Made by a program: the position numbers and the translations under genes. From an uncultured Oscillospiraceae bacterium (lineage in GTDB: Bacteria; Bacillota; Clostridia; Oscillospirales; Oscillospiraceae): DNA of 64,000 nt. The stretch spans positions 1 through 64,000 of the forward strand of contig CAJTUE010000007.1 in NCBI GenBank assembly GCA_910579775.1, read 5' to 3'. The notes under the pieces were generated by a model. That model worked only from the letters and a program-made list of their open reading frames with translations, was not told the DNA's origin and did no database searches. Positions 49,029 through 55,700 of the stretch are shown piece by piece; position 1 is the first letter of the stretch, and each line of letters opens with the position of its first letter.

Positions 49029-50021
49029 TCAGAAGTTGTGATCGTAGTTCTCATGGCGGCCCCGGCTTATCATGCACCCGTCGCTCTGCCAGCGTTTTTC
49101 TTTCTGCGACCAATAGCACTTCCGGGTTATCCCCTTCGGGTCTGGCTCATAGACCCACTCCTGATCGGTGTCGTTGGTGCAGATCACGGAGAAGCCGCCG
49201 GGGACGTACTCAGGCTTATAGCCGGGGGCGTAGGTGGCCTTGTCCCGCTGGATCGTCAGGGTTTTCGCCGTCCGGGCGATGATCGTATAGGCGTGGGCAT
49301 CGCTCCAGAGGTGATATGTAACCCCGTCGCCTACCTGGAGCTCCTGATTAAGGGCTCCCTCCAAATCCCACTCAAGAAGCCGCTTCCGCTCCACCATCGG
49401 GTAGCCGAACTCCTCCCAGAACTGATCCCACAAGGCCTTGTGGGTATCGACGGTATGAGCCGGGTTCTTGTAGACCTTCTCCTCACAGAGGCGATCATAC
49501 TCGGCGTCCAGCTCGGCGATCTCCGCCCTGATCCTGTCGGATTCCTTGACCGGGGCCGCCGCTTCCATGCGGCCCCTGATCTCAAAGATGATCTCCTCAT
49601 ACTCGGCCAGGATGGCCCGGTCATTGTCGGTGAAAGGGGAATCCTCCCCAAAGCTGAGAACGGTTCGGTCAAGGGCGTCCTTTGCCTGATTGCGGGCCTC
49701 CTCGAAGTGGGCGATGACCTCCTCCATGTTCCCGATCTGCTTGACCTCGATCTCCGCGTGATCCTTGTTCCAGGCGCGGGCCTCCACCCGGCGGGCCTGA
49801 CTTCCTCCGAAAACGGAGATGGGCCAGAAGCAGATGCGATACTTGGCGGTGCTGACCTTCCCGGCCTTGGAGATTCGGGTGAGACAATGCTCATTCCCAT
49901 TCCAGAAGCGATCTCCAGGGGACGCGTTGACGAAGTACAGGCCGTTGTCGTTCTTGAAGAAGGCCCCGGTGATCTCTACGATCATGCCGGTCTTGATCTC
50001 GGTTCCGTTCTTGTCCTTCAT
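49029..50021 (-). CDS. Early phage hypothetical protein, large
   Basis: A 330-residue protein with an N-terminal beta-barrel-like part (TGMIVEITGAFFKNDNGLYF), a central coiled coil (residues 95-175) and a C-terminal part with repeated aromatic motifs (TYAPGYKPEYVPGGFSVI). Often found near the start of early operons in Clostridia phages. Function unknown. Overlaps the next gene by four bases. Confidence 0.6.
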   Translation of the reverse strand: MKDKNGTEIKTGMIVEITGAFFKNDNGLYFVNASPGDRFWNGNEHCLTRISKAGKVSTAKYRICFWPISVFGGSQARRVEARAWNKDHAEIEVKQIGNMEEVIAHFEEARNQAKDALDRTVLSFGEDSPFTDNDRAILAEYEEIIFEIRGRMEAAAPVKESDRIRAEIAELDAEYDRLCEEKVYKNPAHTVDTHKALWDQFWEEFGYPMVERKRLLEWDLEGALNQELQVGDGVTYHLWSDAHAYTIIARTAKTLTIQRDKATYAPGYKPEYVPGGFSVICTNDTDQEWVYEPDPKGITRKCYWSQKEKRWQSDGCMISRGRHENYDHNF

Positions 50022-50245
50022 GCCTCCACCTCCTCGACGTCGGACGCCCCCAGGAAGAGGGCTCCATCGTAGCGTTGCCCCTGGAGGGCGGTCAGGTGCT
50101 TGAGGGTGTCCCTCAGCAGAATGACCCCATCCACCCCACGATTGAGGGCTTCCGTGGCGATCTCATCCGTGGCCTTGATCGCCGTGGAACACTCGCAGAG
50201 AACGCCGTACTCGATGACGTGGTAGCTGATGTTGAGTTTCTTCAT
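50018..50245 (-). CDS. First gene of the early operon, hypothetical
   Basis: A 75-residue protein (MKKLNISYHVIEYGVLCE) with no known domain. It is the first gene after the early promoter and its long leader. The leader contains GGACTAACC close to the ATG, a shortened version of the shared early leader. Confidence 0.6.
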   Translation of the reverse strand: MKKLNISYHVIEYGVLCECSTAIKATDEIATEALNRGVDGVILLRDTLKHLTALQGQRYDGALFLGASDVEEVEA

Positions 50246-50272
50246 GGTGGTTAGTCCTTTCCGTTTTAGAAT

Positions 50273-50361
50273 GGCTGGAGGTTGCCTTTCGCAGAGGGAC
50301 GATCTCGGATGCTGATAAGAGTTGGCCCCGGTTCAACCTCGTTCTGTTTTATCCTCCAGCC
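50273..50361. ncRNA. Structured region in the early leader
   Basis: A 9-bp perfect inverted repeat (50273-50281 with 50353-50361) closes an 89-base region with inner stems, notably 50329-50340 pairing around the loop of GAGTTG/CAACCTC type. On the minus strand it is in the 5' untranslated leader of the early operon. On the plus strand it is followed by a terminator hairpin (50368-50392). It could be a leader switch, an antitermination element or an OOP-like antisense RNA. The strand is not decided. Confidence 0.4.
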
Positions 50362-50367
50362 GCGCCC

Positions 50368-50392
50368 GCCGGTTGCTCCCGGCTTTTGTTTT
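50368..50392 (+). terminator. Plus-strand terminator-like hairpin
   Basis: GCCGG (50368-50372) and CCGGC (50379-50383) with a 6-base loop, followed by TTTTGTTTT. It would end a plus-strand transcript over the structured region. No convincing plus promoter is seen just upstream. Confidence 0.5.
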
Positions 50393-50424
50393 CGGGTTTT
50401 TCCCTATTTCTTTGGCGTAATTAT

Positions 50425-50475
50425 ATTATAATCCGCATTTGCGAGTTTGTCAATAATTTTATCCACATTTGCGAG
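50425..50475 (-). promoter_or_regulatory. Early leftward promoter with two repressor operators
   Basis: Minus strand: -35 TTGACA (50453-50448), 17-base spacer, -10 TATAAT (50430-50425), a consensus promoter. Operator O1 (ATCCGCATTTGCGAG, 50431-50445) lies in the spacer, and O2 (ATCCACATTTGCGAG, 50461-50475) 30 bases away upstream of the -35. The core CGCA-TT-TGCG is a palindrome in O1. Repressor binding at O1 would block the polymerase directly. Confidence 0.85.
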
Positions 50476-50508
50476 AAATTTTTTCCTTATTTTTTGGGGG
50501 TGTTCTCT

Positions 50509-50892
50509 GTGACAATTTGTGAACGGCTGTTCTCAGAAATGGCGGCCAGAAACGTCCGGGCCACTGAGGTTTGTAAGGCTCTCGGCATAAATACGAGTGT
50601 CACTACCGGGTGGAAGCAGAGGAACACAGATCCCCCAGCGAAATATATAATCCCCATTTGCGAGCTCCTGGGCTGTTCGGTAGAATACCTCCTCACCGGC
50701 CAGGAAGCAGAAAAAGCGCCCGCCCCCGGATTGACCGAGAACGGGCGCGTTATGTTGGAGCTTTTCAATCAGCTCCCAGAGCGAGACCAGCTTCTCTTGC
50801 TGGGCCGCCTCCAGGAGATGGTGTCACCGATCAGTGGCGAAGAGAAAGGGGCGAAAAGCTCTCCCCCCTCCTCCGCCGAGAGGGTCGGGTGA
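50509..50892 (+). CDS. Phage repressor (XRE family, CI-like)
   Basis: A 127-residue protein and the only plus-strand gene at the switch. The helix-turn-helix is in RATEVCKALGINTSVTTGW with a second helix up to PICELLGCSVEYLL. The C-terminal part (ENGRVMLELFNQLPERDQLL) is a likely dimerisation region. GTG 50509 is the first sensible start; the frame upstream is AT-rich non-coding. No LexA-type cleavage motif is seen. It faces the early promoter with two operators, and a third copy (50650-50664) lies in its own coding sequence. Confidence 0.85.
   Translation: MTICERLFSEMAARNVRATEVCKALGINTSVTTGWKQRNTDPPAKYIIPICELLGCSVEYLLTGQEAEKAPAPGLTENGRVMLELFNQLPERDQLLLLGRLQEMVSPISGEEKGAKSSPPSSAERVG
50650..50664. 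promoter_or_regulatory. Third operator-like site inside the repressor gene
   Basis: ATCCCCATTTGCGAG differs from O1 and O2 at one base each in the fifth position. It is about 190-220 bases from them, which would allow looping. It codes for part of the repressor, so chance cannot be excluded, but the 14-of-15 match is long. Confidence 0.55.
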
Positions 50893-50969
50893 TCTACGTC
50901 GATTTTCGCCTCGCCTGAGATGTGGAAAACCGCGTGGAAAACCGAGCCCTCGGCGAGCCGGTCAAAAAA

Positions 50970-51069
50970 TAGGGGTAAGAATCTGACCCCTATTTCAGAA
51001 TTAGGGGTCAGATTCTGACCCTTATTCCGGGAAATAGGGGTCAGAAAATAGGGGTTATTTTCTGACCCC
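50970..51069. repeat. Cluster of three GGGGTCAGA / TCTGACCCC palindromes
   Basis: Palindromes lie at about 50970-50992, 51002-51024 and 51037-51069. The last has perfect 14-bp arms (51037-51050 and 51056-51069) around GGGGT. A diverged half-copy is at about 52157-52177. AT-rich sequence with three TAGAC repeats (51075, 51092, 51105) follows. Iteron-like replication or recombination sites, or terminators between convergent/divergent genes, are possible. Confidence 0.6.
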
Positions 51070-51180
51070 ATAAATAGACTATGTTATTATATAGACTTTT
51101 CTTATAGACAATTATGATGATGATGTTATATTACGCGCGCGCGCGAATAGAGCGTACCCCACTTTTGGGAGGAATTGGAA

Positions 51181-51432
51181 ATGAGAATTGGCTATCTGGA
51201 CTGTCGGGACTGTGGCGAGGAGTTCAACTGCGCCGATCTGGTGTCCGGCCTGTGCCCCACCTGTGCGAAGAAGCGGACGGATCATCTGGCGGAGCTCCAG
51301 CGGGAATACCAGCAGTACGTCGATGAAGGCCATGAGAGGGCGAGCGCCTATGTGGCCGAGCTCATCCGGGCCTACCAGCAGACAGAGCGGGTGAGGCTCA
51401 AGGATGTCCCGGCCCGCTACCGGGTGGAGTGA
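51181..51432 (+). CDS. Small zinc-ribbon protein, plus strand
   Basis: An 83-residue protein with YLDCRDCGEEFNC and GLCPTCAKKRTD (C-x2-C, C-x2-C) and a helical C-terminus. GGAGG lies 8 bases before ATG 51181. It is transcribed with the repressor direction, so it may be expressed in the lysogen. A CG-alternating stretch (51133-51145) precedes it. Confidence 0.65.
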   Translation: MRIGYLDCRDCGEEFNCADLVSGLCPTCAKKRTDHLAELQREYQQYVDEGHERASAYVAELIRAYQQTERVRLKDVPARYRVE

Positions 51433-51438
51433 GGGCAT

Positions 51439-51465
51439 AAAAAAAGCCGCCCCCGGAGGGGCGGC
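51439..51465 (-). terminator. Intrinsic terminator of hicAB
   Basis: On the minus strand an 8-bp GC stem (51465-51458 with 51453-51446) with TCCG tetraloop is followed by seven T. It lies 17 bases after the hicB stop. Confidence 0.85.
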
Positions 51466-51482
51466 GAAGATCCCGGCCTGTG

Positions 51483-51866
51483 TCACTGAATATTCAGCTT
51501 CACCGTGAGGGCGTCTTGGAGGACGCCGGAGAAGTTGATGTGGGCGGCCTCGGCGGCCTCGTTGAGCCAGGAAGGAATGGTGAGGGTCTTCTTCACGGCT
51601 TTGTTGTCATTCCGGCGCTTGTAGTCAATCCAGTTGAAGGGAACCATAGCCACGAAGTCCCCCTCCTCCGTCTGAATGGTGGCGGGATCGGAGGGCGCGG
51701 GGTAGTGCTCGACACCCTCCAACATCAGACCGATGGCGTCCTGAGCCATTTCAACGGCCTCATCCATCGTGTCACCCTCAGTGAAGCACCCGTCAATGTC
51801 GGGGATCGTCACCGAGTAGCCGACCTCCTCCGGGTGGAACACGGCGGGGTAAAAAATATTCTTCAT
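51483..51866 (-). CDS. hicB: HicB-family antitoxin
   Basis: A 127-residue antitoxin. The N-terminal part is the HicB partial RNase H-like fold (YPAVFHPEEVGYSVTIPDID, GCFTEGDTMDEAVEMAQDAI). The C-terminal part (PSWLNEAAEAAHINFSGVLQDAL) is a ribbon-helix-helix or HTH DNA-binding region. It neutralises HicA and represses the operon. It follows hicA by 20 bases. Confidence 0.9.
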   Translation of the reverse strand: MKNIFYPAVFHPEEVGYSVTIPDIDGCFTEGDTMDEAVEMAQDAIGLMLEGVEHYPAPSDPATIQTEEGDFVAMVPFNWIDYKRRNDNKAVKKTLTIPSWLNEAAEAAHINFSGVLQDALTVKLNIQ

Positions 51867-51886
51867 GCGATAACCTCCAGTCTGCC

Positions 51887-52078
51887 TTACTTTTTCAGTC
51901 CGGCTTGCTTCAAGATTTTGTCCTCCGTCCCCTTTTTCAATTCCTTGGCATGGTAGGGAACGATGACCGTCACGCCGGTGGTCTTGTGCCTGTACTTCCG
52001 ATGGGAACCGTTGGCGCCGATGAACTCAAAGTCGTTCTTCTCCAACAGGGCTACCATCTCACGGGGCTTCATTGGCAT
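51887..52078 (-). CDS. hicA: HicA-family mRNA interferase toxin
   Basis: A 63-residue toxin with the dsRBD-like HicA fold; KPREMVALLEKNDFEF and the catalytic His in GANGSHRKYRHK are visible. It degrades mRNA when free. The ATG at 52078 has GGAG 8 bases upstream. Toxin first, antitoxin second is the usual hicAB order. It may stabilise the prophage or act against other phages. Confidence 0.9.
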   Translation of the reverse strand: MPMKPREMVALLEKNDFEFIGANGSHRKYRHKTTGVTVIVPYHAKELKKGTEDKILKQAGLKK

Positions 52079-52103
52079 GGCTCTCACTCCATTCTATGCT
52101 CAT

Positions 52104-52133
52104 ATTATAACACGTATTACACGTATTAGTCAA
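52104..52133 (-). promoter_or_regulatory. hicAB promoter with tandem operators
   Basis: Minus strand: -35 TTGACT (52133-52128), 18-base spacer, -10 TATAAT (52109-52104). The spacer consists exactly of two copies of a 9-base repeat (ACACGTATT on the plus strand, 52110-52118 and 52119-52127). This is suited to autorepression by HicB. Confidence 0.8.
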
Positions 52134-52328
52134 GGGATTTTTCCCTATTTTTTAGGAATGGTAAATAGGGGTAAAAATCTGACACAAAATCTACGGCCAT
52201 TTAGAGGCCCTTCACGGGCTTTTTGGGCTCGGACAGGAAAAGATACTCGGAAAGTATAAAAAGCCGTCCTGGGGGCTCCTGCGGCCTCCTGTGGCATGAT
52301 TACGGCATGGTGAAGGGAGTGAGTTACA

Positions 52329-53381
52329 ATTCCGGCCTATAAAGACAAAGAGCGGGGGACGTGGTTCGCCTCGTTCTACTACACCGACTGGCAGGGCCAC
52401 CGCAAGCTCAAAAAGAAGCGGGGATTTGAGACAAAGCGGGAGGCGAAGGCCTACGAAGAGGAGTTCTTGAGGCAGGGCGGGCGAAGCTGTAACATGACCT
52501 TCGGCTCCCTGGTGGAGCTCTACCTCCCGGACATGGAGAACCGGCTCAAGCCTACCACCATGCAGAACAAGCGGTATCTCATCGAGAAGCGGATCGTCCC
52601 CGCCTTCAAGGATCTGGCTGTCAATGAGATCACCCCGGCCCATGTGCGCCACTGGCAAGCTGACCTCCTCGCAGAAGGCATCTCCCCCACCTACGCGAAG
52701 ACGATCAACAATCAGCTTTCCGCGATCTTCAACTACGCTTGCCGGTATTATAGCCTGGGCATGAACCCGGTGAGGATCGCCGGGAGCGTGGGCAAGAAAG
52801 ACGCCGATGAGATGAAATTCTGGACGGTGGATCAGTTCAAGGCCTTCATTCCCCATGTGCCGAAGATGCCGGGGCGGGTAGGCCTCTCTGTGCTGTTCTG
52901 GACTGGAATCCGCATCAGCGAGCTCCTGGCCCTGAGCCCAGCAGACGTTGACCTGGAGGCGAAGACCCTATGGGTGCATAAGGGCTTCCAGACGGTGGAG
53001 GGAAAAGAGCTGATCTTGGAGACGAAGACGCCGCGAAGCCGCCGGGTGCTCCCCCTCCCCGATCAGCTTTGCGAAGAGCTCAAGGCCTACATGGCCGCCC
53101 TCTATGAGCCAGAGCCAGATGACAGGCTATTCCCCTTTACGAAGTCCTATTTTCACCACCAGATGCAACGAGGGTGTGACCTTTGCGGGCTGGAGAAGAT
53201 CAGGCTCCACGATCTCAGGCATTCCCACGCCGCCCTCCTCATCCGCCTGGAGACGCCGATCCTCCTTGTGAGCGAGCGCCTGGGCCACGAAAACGTGGAA
53301 ACGACCCTTCGGACGTATGGGCACCTCTACCCCACCGCCGGGGGTGAAACGATCAAAAAACTGGATGATCTAATGCGCTAA
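52329..53381 (+). CDS. int: Tyrosine integrase, probable ATT start codon
   Basis: A 350-residue integrase. The N-terminal arm-binding domain (PAYKDKERGTWFASFYYTD, KKKRGFETKREAKAYEEEF) is followed by a SAM-like core-binding domain and the catalytic domain with Arg in WTGIRISELLAL, HDLRHSHAALLI (H-x2-R), GHENVETT and the nucleophile Tyr in LRTYGHLYP. The full arm domain is in frame up to ATT 52329, with GGGAG 9 bases before it and an in-frame stop three codons upstream. No ATG, GTG or TTG lies between them; the next usable start (TTG 52467) would delete the arm domain. The gene is next to attR, as expected. Confidence 0.85.
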   Translation: MPAYKDKERGTWFASFYYTDWQGHRKLKKKRGFETKREAKAYEEEFLRQGGRSCNMTFGSLVELYLPDMENRLKPTTMQNKRYLIEKRIVPAFKDLAVNEITPAHVRHWQADLLAEGISPTYAKTINNQLSAIFNYACRYYSLGMNPVRIAGSVGKKDADEMKFWTVDQFKAFIPHVPKMPGRVGLSVLFWTGIRISELLALSPADVDLEAKTLWVHKGFQTVEGKELILETKTPRSRRVLPLPDQLCEELKAYMAALYEPEPDDRLFPFTKSYFHHQMQRGCDLCGLEKIRLHDLRHSHAALLIRLETPILLVSERLGHENVETTLRTYGHLYPTAGGETIKKLDDLMR

Positions 53382-53402
53382 TGCCATTTTAATGCCACGA
53401 CA

Positions 53403-53455
53403 TAAAAAAAGAGCCCCGGAACCCTTGATTTACAGGGGCTCCGGGGCGTTTTAAT
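53403..53455. terminator. Bidirectional terminator shared by integrase and guaA, in the att core
   Basis: GCCCCGGA (53413-53420) pairs with TCCGGGGC (53440-53447), with an inner CCC/GGG helix. It is followed by GTTTTAA on the plus strand (integrase) and preceded by AAAAAAA, which is TTTTTTT on the minus strand (guaA). Confidence 0.85.
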
Positions 53456-53466
53456 ACTTATTCCCA
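53415..53466. repeat. attR: 52-bp direct repeat, right prophage end
   Basis: Identical to 1-52. It lies between the integrase stop and the guaA coding end and includes the guaA stop codon and its last two sense codons. Confidence 0.88.
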
Positions 53467-54999
53467 CTCTACCGTTGCAGGGGGTTTGCTGGTGATATCG
53501 TAGAGCACCCGGTTCACGTGGGGTACTTCGTTGACGATACGGTTAGACACCCTGTCCAACAGTTCGTAAGGGATACGTGCCCAATCGGCGGTCATAAAAT
53601 CCGCTGTGGTCACCGCCCGCAGAGCGATGGCATAGTCATAGGTTCGCCCATCTCCCATTACGCCTACAGAGCGCATGTTGGTCAGTACGGCAAAGTATTG
53701 GTCCAGAAGCTTGTCCTGCCCGGCCTTGGCCATTTCCTCCCGGAAAATAAAGTCCGCCGCCCGAAGAAGATCCAGCTTTTTCTCGGTAATATCGCCAATG
53801 ACCCGAATTGCCAGTCCCGGCCCGGGGAAGGGCTGGCGGCTTACCAAATACTCCGGCAACCCTAATTCCCGGCCCAGCTGGCGCACCTCATCCTTAAACA
53901 GCAGCCGAAGCGGCTCAATGATCTCACGAAAGTCCACATAGTCGGGCAAACCGCCCACATTATGATGGCTTTTGATCACTGCCGCGTCGCCCAGGCCCGA
54001 TTCGATCACATCGGGGTAAATGGTCCCTTGGACCAAATAGTCTACCCGTCCGATCTTCTTGGCCTCCTGCTCAAAGACCCGGATGAATTCCTCGCCAATG
54101 ATCTTGCGCTTGGCCTCCGGTTCGGTCACACCTGCCAGCTTGGACAAGAACGACTCTTTGGCGTTGGCCCGGACAAAATTCACATTCCATTTGGAGAAGG
54201 CCGCTTCCACCTCGTCTCCCTCGTTCAGGCGCATCAAGCCGTGGTCCACAAAGACACAGGTGAGCTGGCTTCCTACAGCCTCCGCCACCAGCGCGGCGGC
54301 CACGGAGGAATCCACCCCGCCGGAGAGGGCCAGCAGGACCTTGCCATCTCCTACTTTCTCCCGCACAGCTTGAATGGCGGCGTTTTTATATCCGCCCATG
54401 GACCAGTCCCCCGCCGCACCACAGATGTCATAGAGAAAATTACGGATCATGGCCAGGCCGTTTTCCGTGTGGTTGACCTCGGGGTGGAACTGCACGCCGT
54501 AAAACCCTCGTTCCGGGTCGGCAATGCCCACCGTAGGACAGTTGGCGGAGCGGGCTGTCAAGGCAAAGCCCTCCGGCACCCTCGCCATATAGTCCCCGTG
54601 GCTCATCCAAGAGACCCCTTGGTCAGGCAAACCGCGAAACAGGGCACAATCGGTATCATAGAAGGTCTCGGTCTTGCCATATTCCCGGGCGGTGTCTAGC
54701 TGGGCGGCGGTGACCTCCCCGCCCAGAGCGTGGGCCATCAGCTGGCAGCCATAGCAGATCCCCAAAACCGGAATACCAAGCTCAAATACGGCCGGGTCGA
54801 TGTGAGGGGCCTCCTCATCATAGACGCTGTTGGGTCCGCCGGTGAAGATGAGGCCGATGGGCGCCATGGCCTTCAGCTCATCCAGAGGCGTCTTATAAGA
54901 TCTGACCTCGCAATACACCCCGCACTCCCGCACCCGGCGGGCGATCAGCTGATTATACTGCCCGCCAAAGTCCAGCACGATCACGGTTTGACGCTCCAT
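53458..54999 (-). CDS. guaA: GMP synthase (glutamine-hydrolysing), host
   Basis: A 513-residue full-length enzyme. The N-terminal GATase has [15 protein letters not shown] (nucleophile Cys) and [11 protein letters not shown] (His-Glu). The ATP-pyrophosphatase has SGGVDSSV and the C-terminal dimerisation domain ends PPATVEWE. It makes GMP from XMP. The start at 54999 overlaps the upstream stop. Its stop codon lies in attR, but the sequence is unchanged, so phage integration leaves it intact. It is the last gene of the carA-carB operon. Confidence 0.97.
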   Translation of the reverse strand: MERQTVIVLDFGGQYNQLIARRVRECGVYCEVRSYKTPLDELKAMAPIGLIFTGGPNSVYDEEAPHIDPAVFELGIPVLGICYGCQLMAHALGGEVTAAQLDTAREYGKTETFYDTDCALFRGLPDQGVSWMSHGDYMARVPEGFALTARSANCPTVGIADPERGFYGVQFHPEVNHTENGLAMIRNFLYDICGAAGDWSMGGYKNAAIQAVREKVGDGKVLLALSGGVDSSVAAALVAEAVGSQLTCVFVDHGLMRLNEGDEVEAAFSKWNVNFVRANAKESFLSKLAGVTEPEAKRKIIGEEFIRVFEQEAKKIGRVDYLVQGTIYPDVIESGLGDAAVIKSHHNVGGLPDYVDFREIIEPLRLLFKDEVRQLGRELGLPEYLVSRQPFPGPGLAIRVIGDITEKKLDLLRAADFIFREEMAKAGQDKLLDQYFAVLTNMRSVGVMGDGRTYDYAIALRAVTTADFMTADWARIPYELLDRVSNRIVNEVPHVNRVLYDITSKPPATVEWE

Positions 55000-55000
55000 A

Positions 55001-55678
55001 TCACATGCCGCCTTCCAGGGGAGGTTCTTGATCCTTTTTGCGAAAAACAAAATATGGGCTCCAGATCCCGAGCTTGGAGCCGAGCATATGGAAGACGGGA
55101 AACAGAACAAAAACGGTGAGTACCTGCGCCAGGAGCACCGGGGTCTCCACCGCCTGGTCTTCGGCCAGCACGGCGGTCTCCCCCACCATGTCCACATAAA
55201 AGTCCGTGCGGTTCAGGGGTTCGCTGTACTGAATCTGGTCTAAAAAGGTCTGGTTGGCAGTCAGGTCCTCCATGACCACCCGGCCCAGAGGCAGGATGTT
55301 GTCCCCGGAAAAGATATCCTCGCCTGTGGGCTGGACGCTGTCGCCGTTGATCCAGGCCGCCACCAGTTCCCCGGAGGGCAGGGTCAAGGCTTGAAAATAC
55401 TTGCCGTCATAATAGCCCGCCCCACGGTTTCGGTATTGGATGCCGGGGGAAACGACAGTAAAGGTGTCGTGCTTCAGCAGATCATCCACTGTTTGCGCAC
55501 GGAACACGCCCTCCCCGGCCTTGCCGCCGATCTGGCCGTCCACAGGCTTGTGGGCCTCCACCTGCTGTGCGTAATGCTTCGCCGCCAGCTTCTCGGTCAC
55601 CTTTCCCGCTCCAAGGCCCACCAAAAATGCCAGCGCCAGGCACACCCATGCGTCAAAGGAAAGAATTCGTCTTCTCAT
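55001..55678 (-). CDS. Membrane protein between carB and guaA
   Basis: A 225-residue protein with an N-terminal hydrophobic segment ([15 protein letters not shown]), a central soluble part ([20 protein letters not shown]) and a second membrane segment near 185-205 ([18 protein letters not shown]). Unknown function. Its stop codon sits one base before the guaA start, so the genes are coupled. Confidence 0.75.
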   Translation of the reverse strand: MRRRILSFDAWVCLALAFLVGLGAGKVTEKLAAKHYAQQVEAHKPVDGQIGGKAGEGVFRAQTVDDLLKHDTFTVVSPGIQYRNRGAGYYDGKYFQALTLPSGELVAAWINGDSVQPTGEDIFSGDNILPLGRVVMEDLTANQTFLDQIQYSEPLNRTDFYVDMVGETAVLAEDQAVETPVLLAQVLTVFVLFPVFHMLGSKLGIWSPYFVFRKKDQEPPLEGGM

Positions 55679-55700
55679 ATCGCGTTCCTTCTTTCGGAAA

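Larger units (their letters stand above)
1..53466. mobile_element. Prophage with contractile tail, integrated at the 3' end of guaA
   Basis: The element is bounded by identical 52-bp direct repeats (1-52 and 53415-53466) and has a tyrosine integrase beside the right repeat. Its content is that of a complete myovirus-type temperate phage: repressor and early operator/promoter, recombination and replication genes, late regulator, terminase, portal, HK97-type capsid, tail sheath and tube, tape measure, baseplate and spike, fibre, endolysin and holin. Almost all genes are on the minus strand. The left repeat begins at base 1 of the window, so its true outer edge may lie a few bases further out. 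Sheath of DUF3383 type, tube of DUF3277 type and a Pam3-type baseplate plug place the tail among small contractile phages of Firmicutes and cyanobacteria; this is family knowledge, not a database result. Confidence 0.93.

Noticed and set aside
50273..50361. tRNA-like sequence (acceptor-like stem and GGTTCAA)
   Set aside because: Eighteen bases lie between the T-loop-like motif and the 3' arm, so a cloverleaf cannot form; no proper anticodon arm.
51133..51145. Alternating CG stretch as functional Z-DNA element
   Set aside because: Only about 13 bases; may be chance in a short intergenic region and nothing else supports a role.
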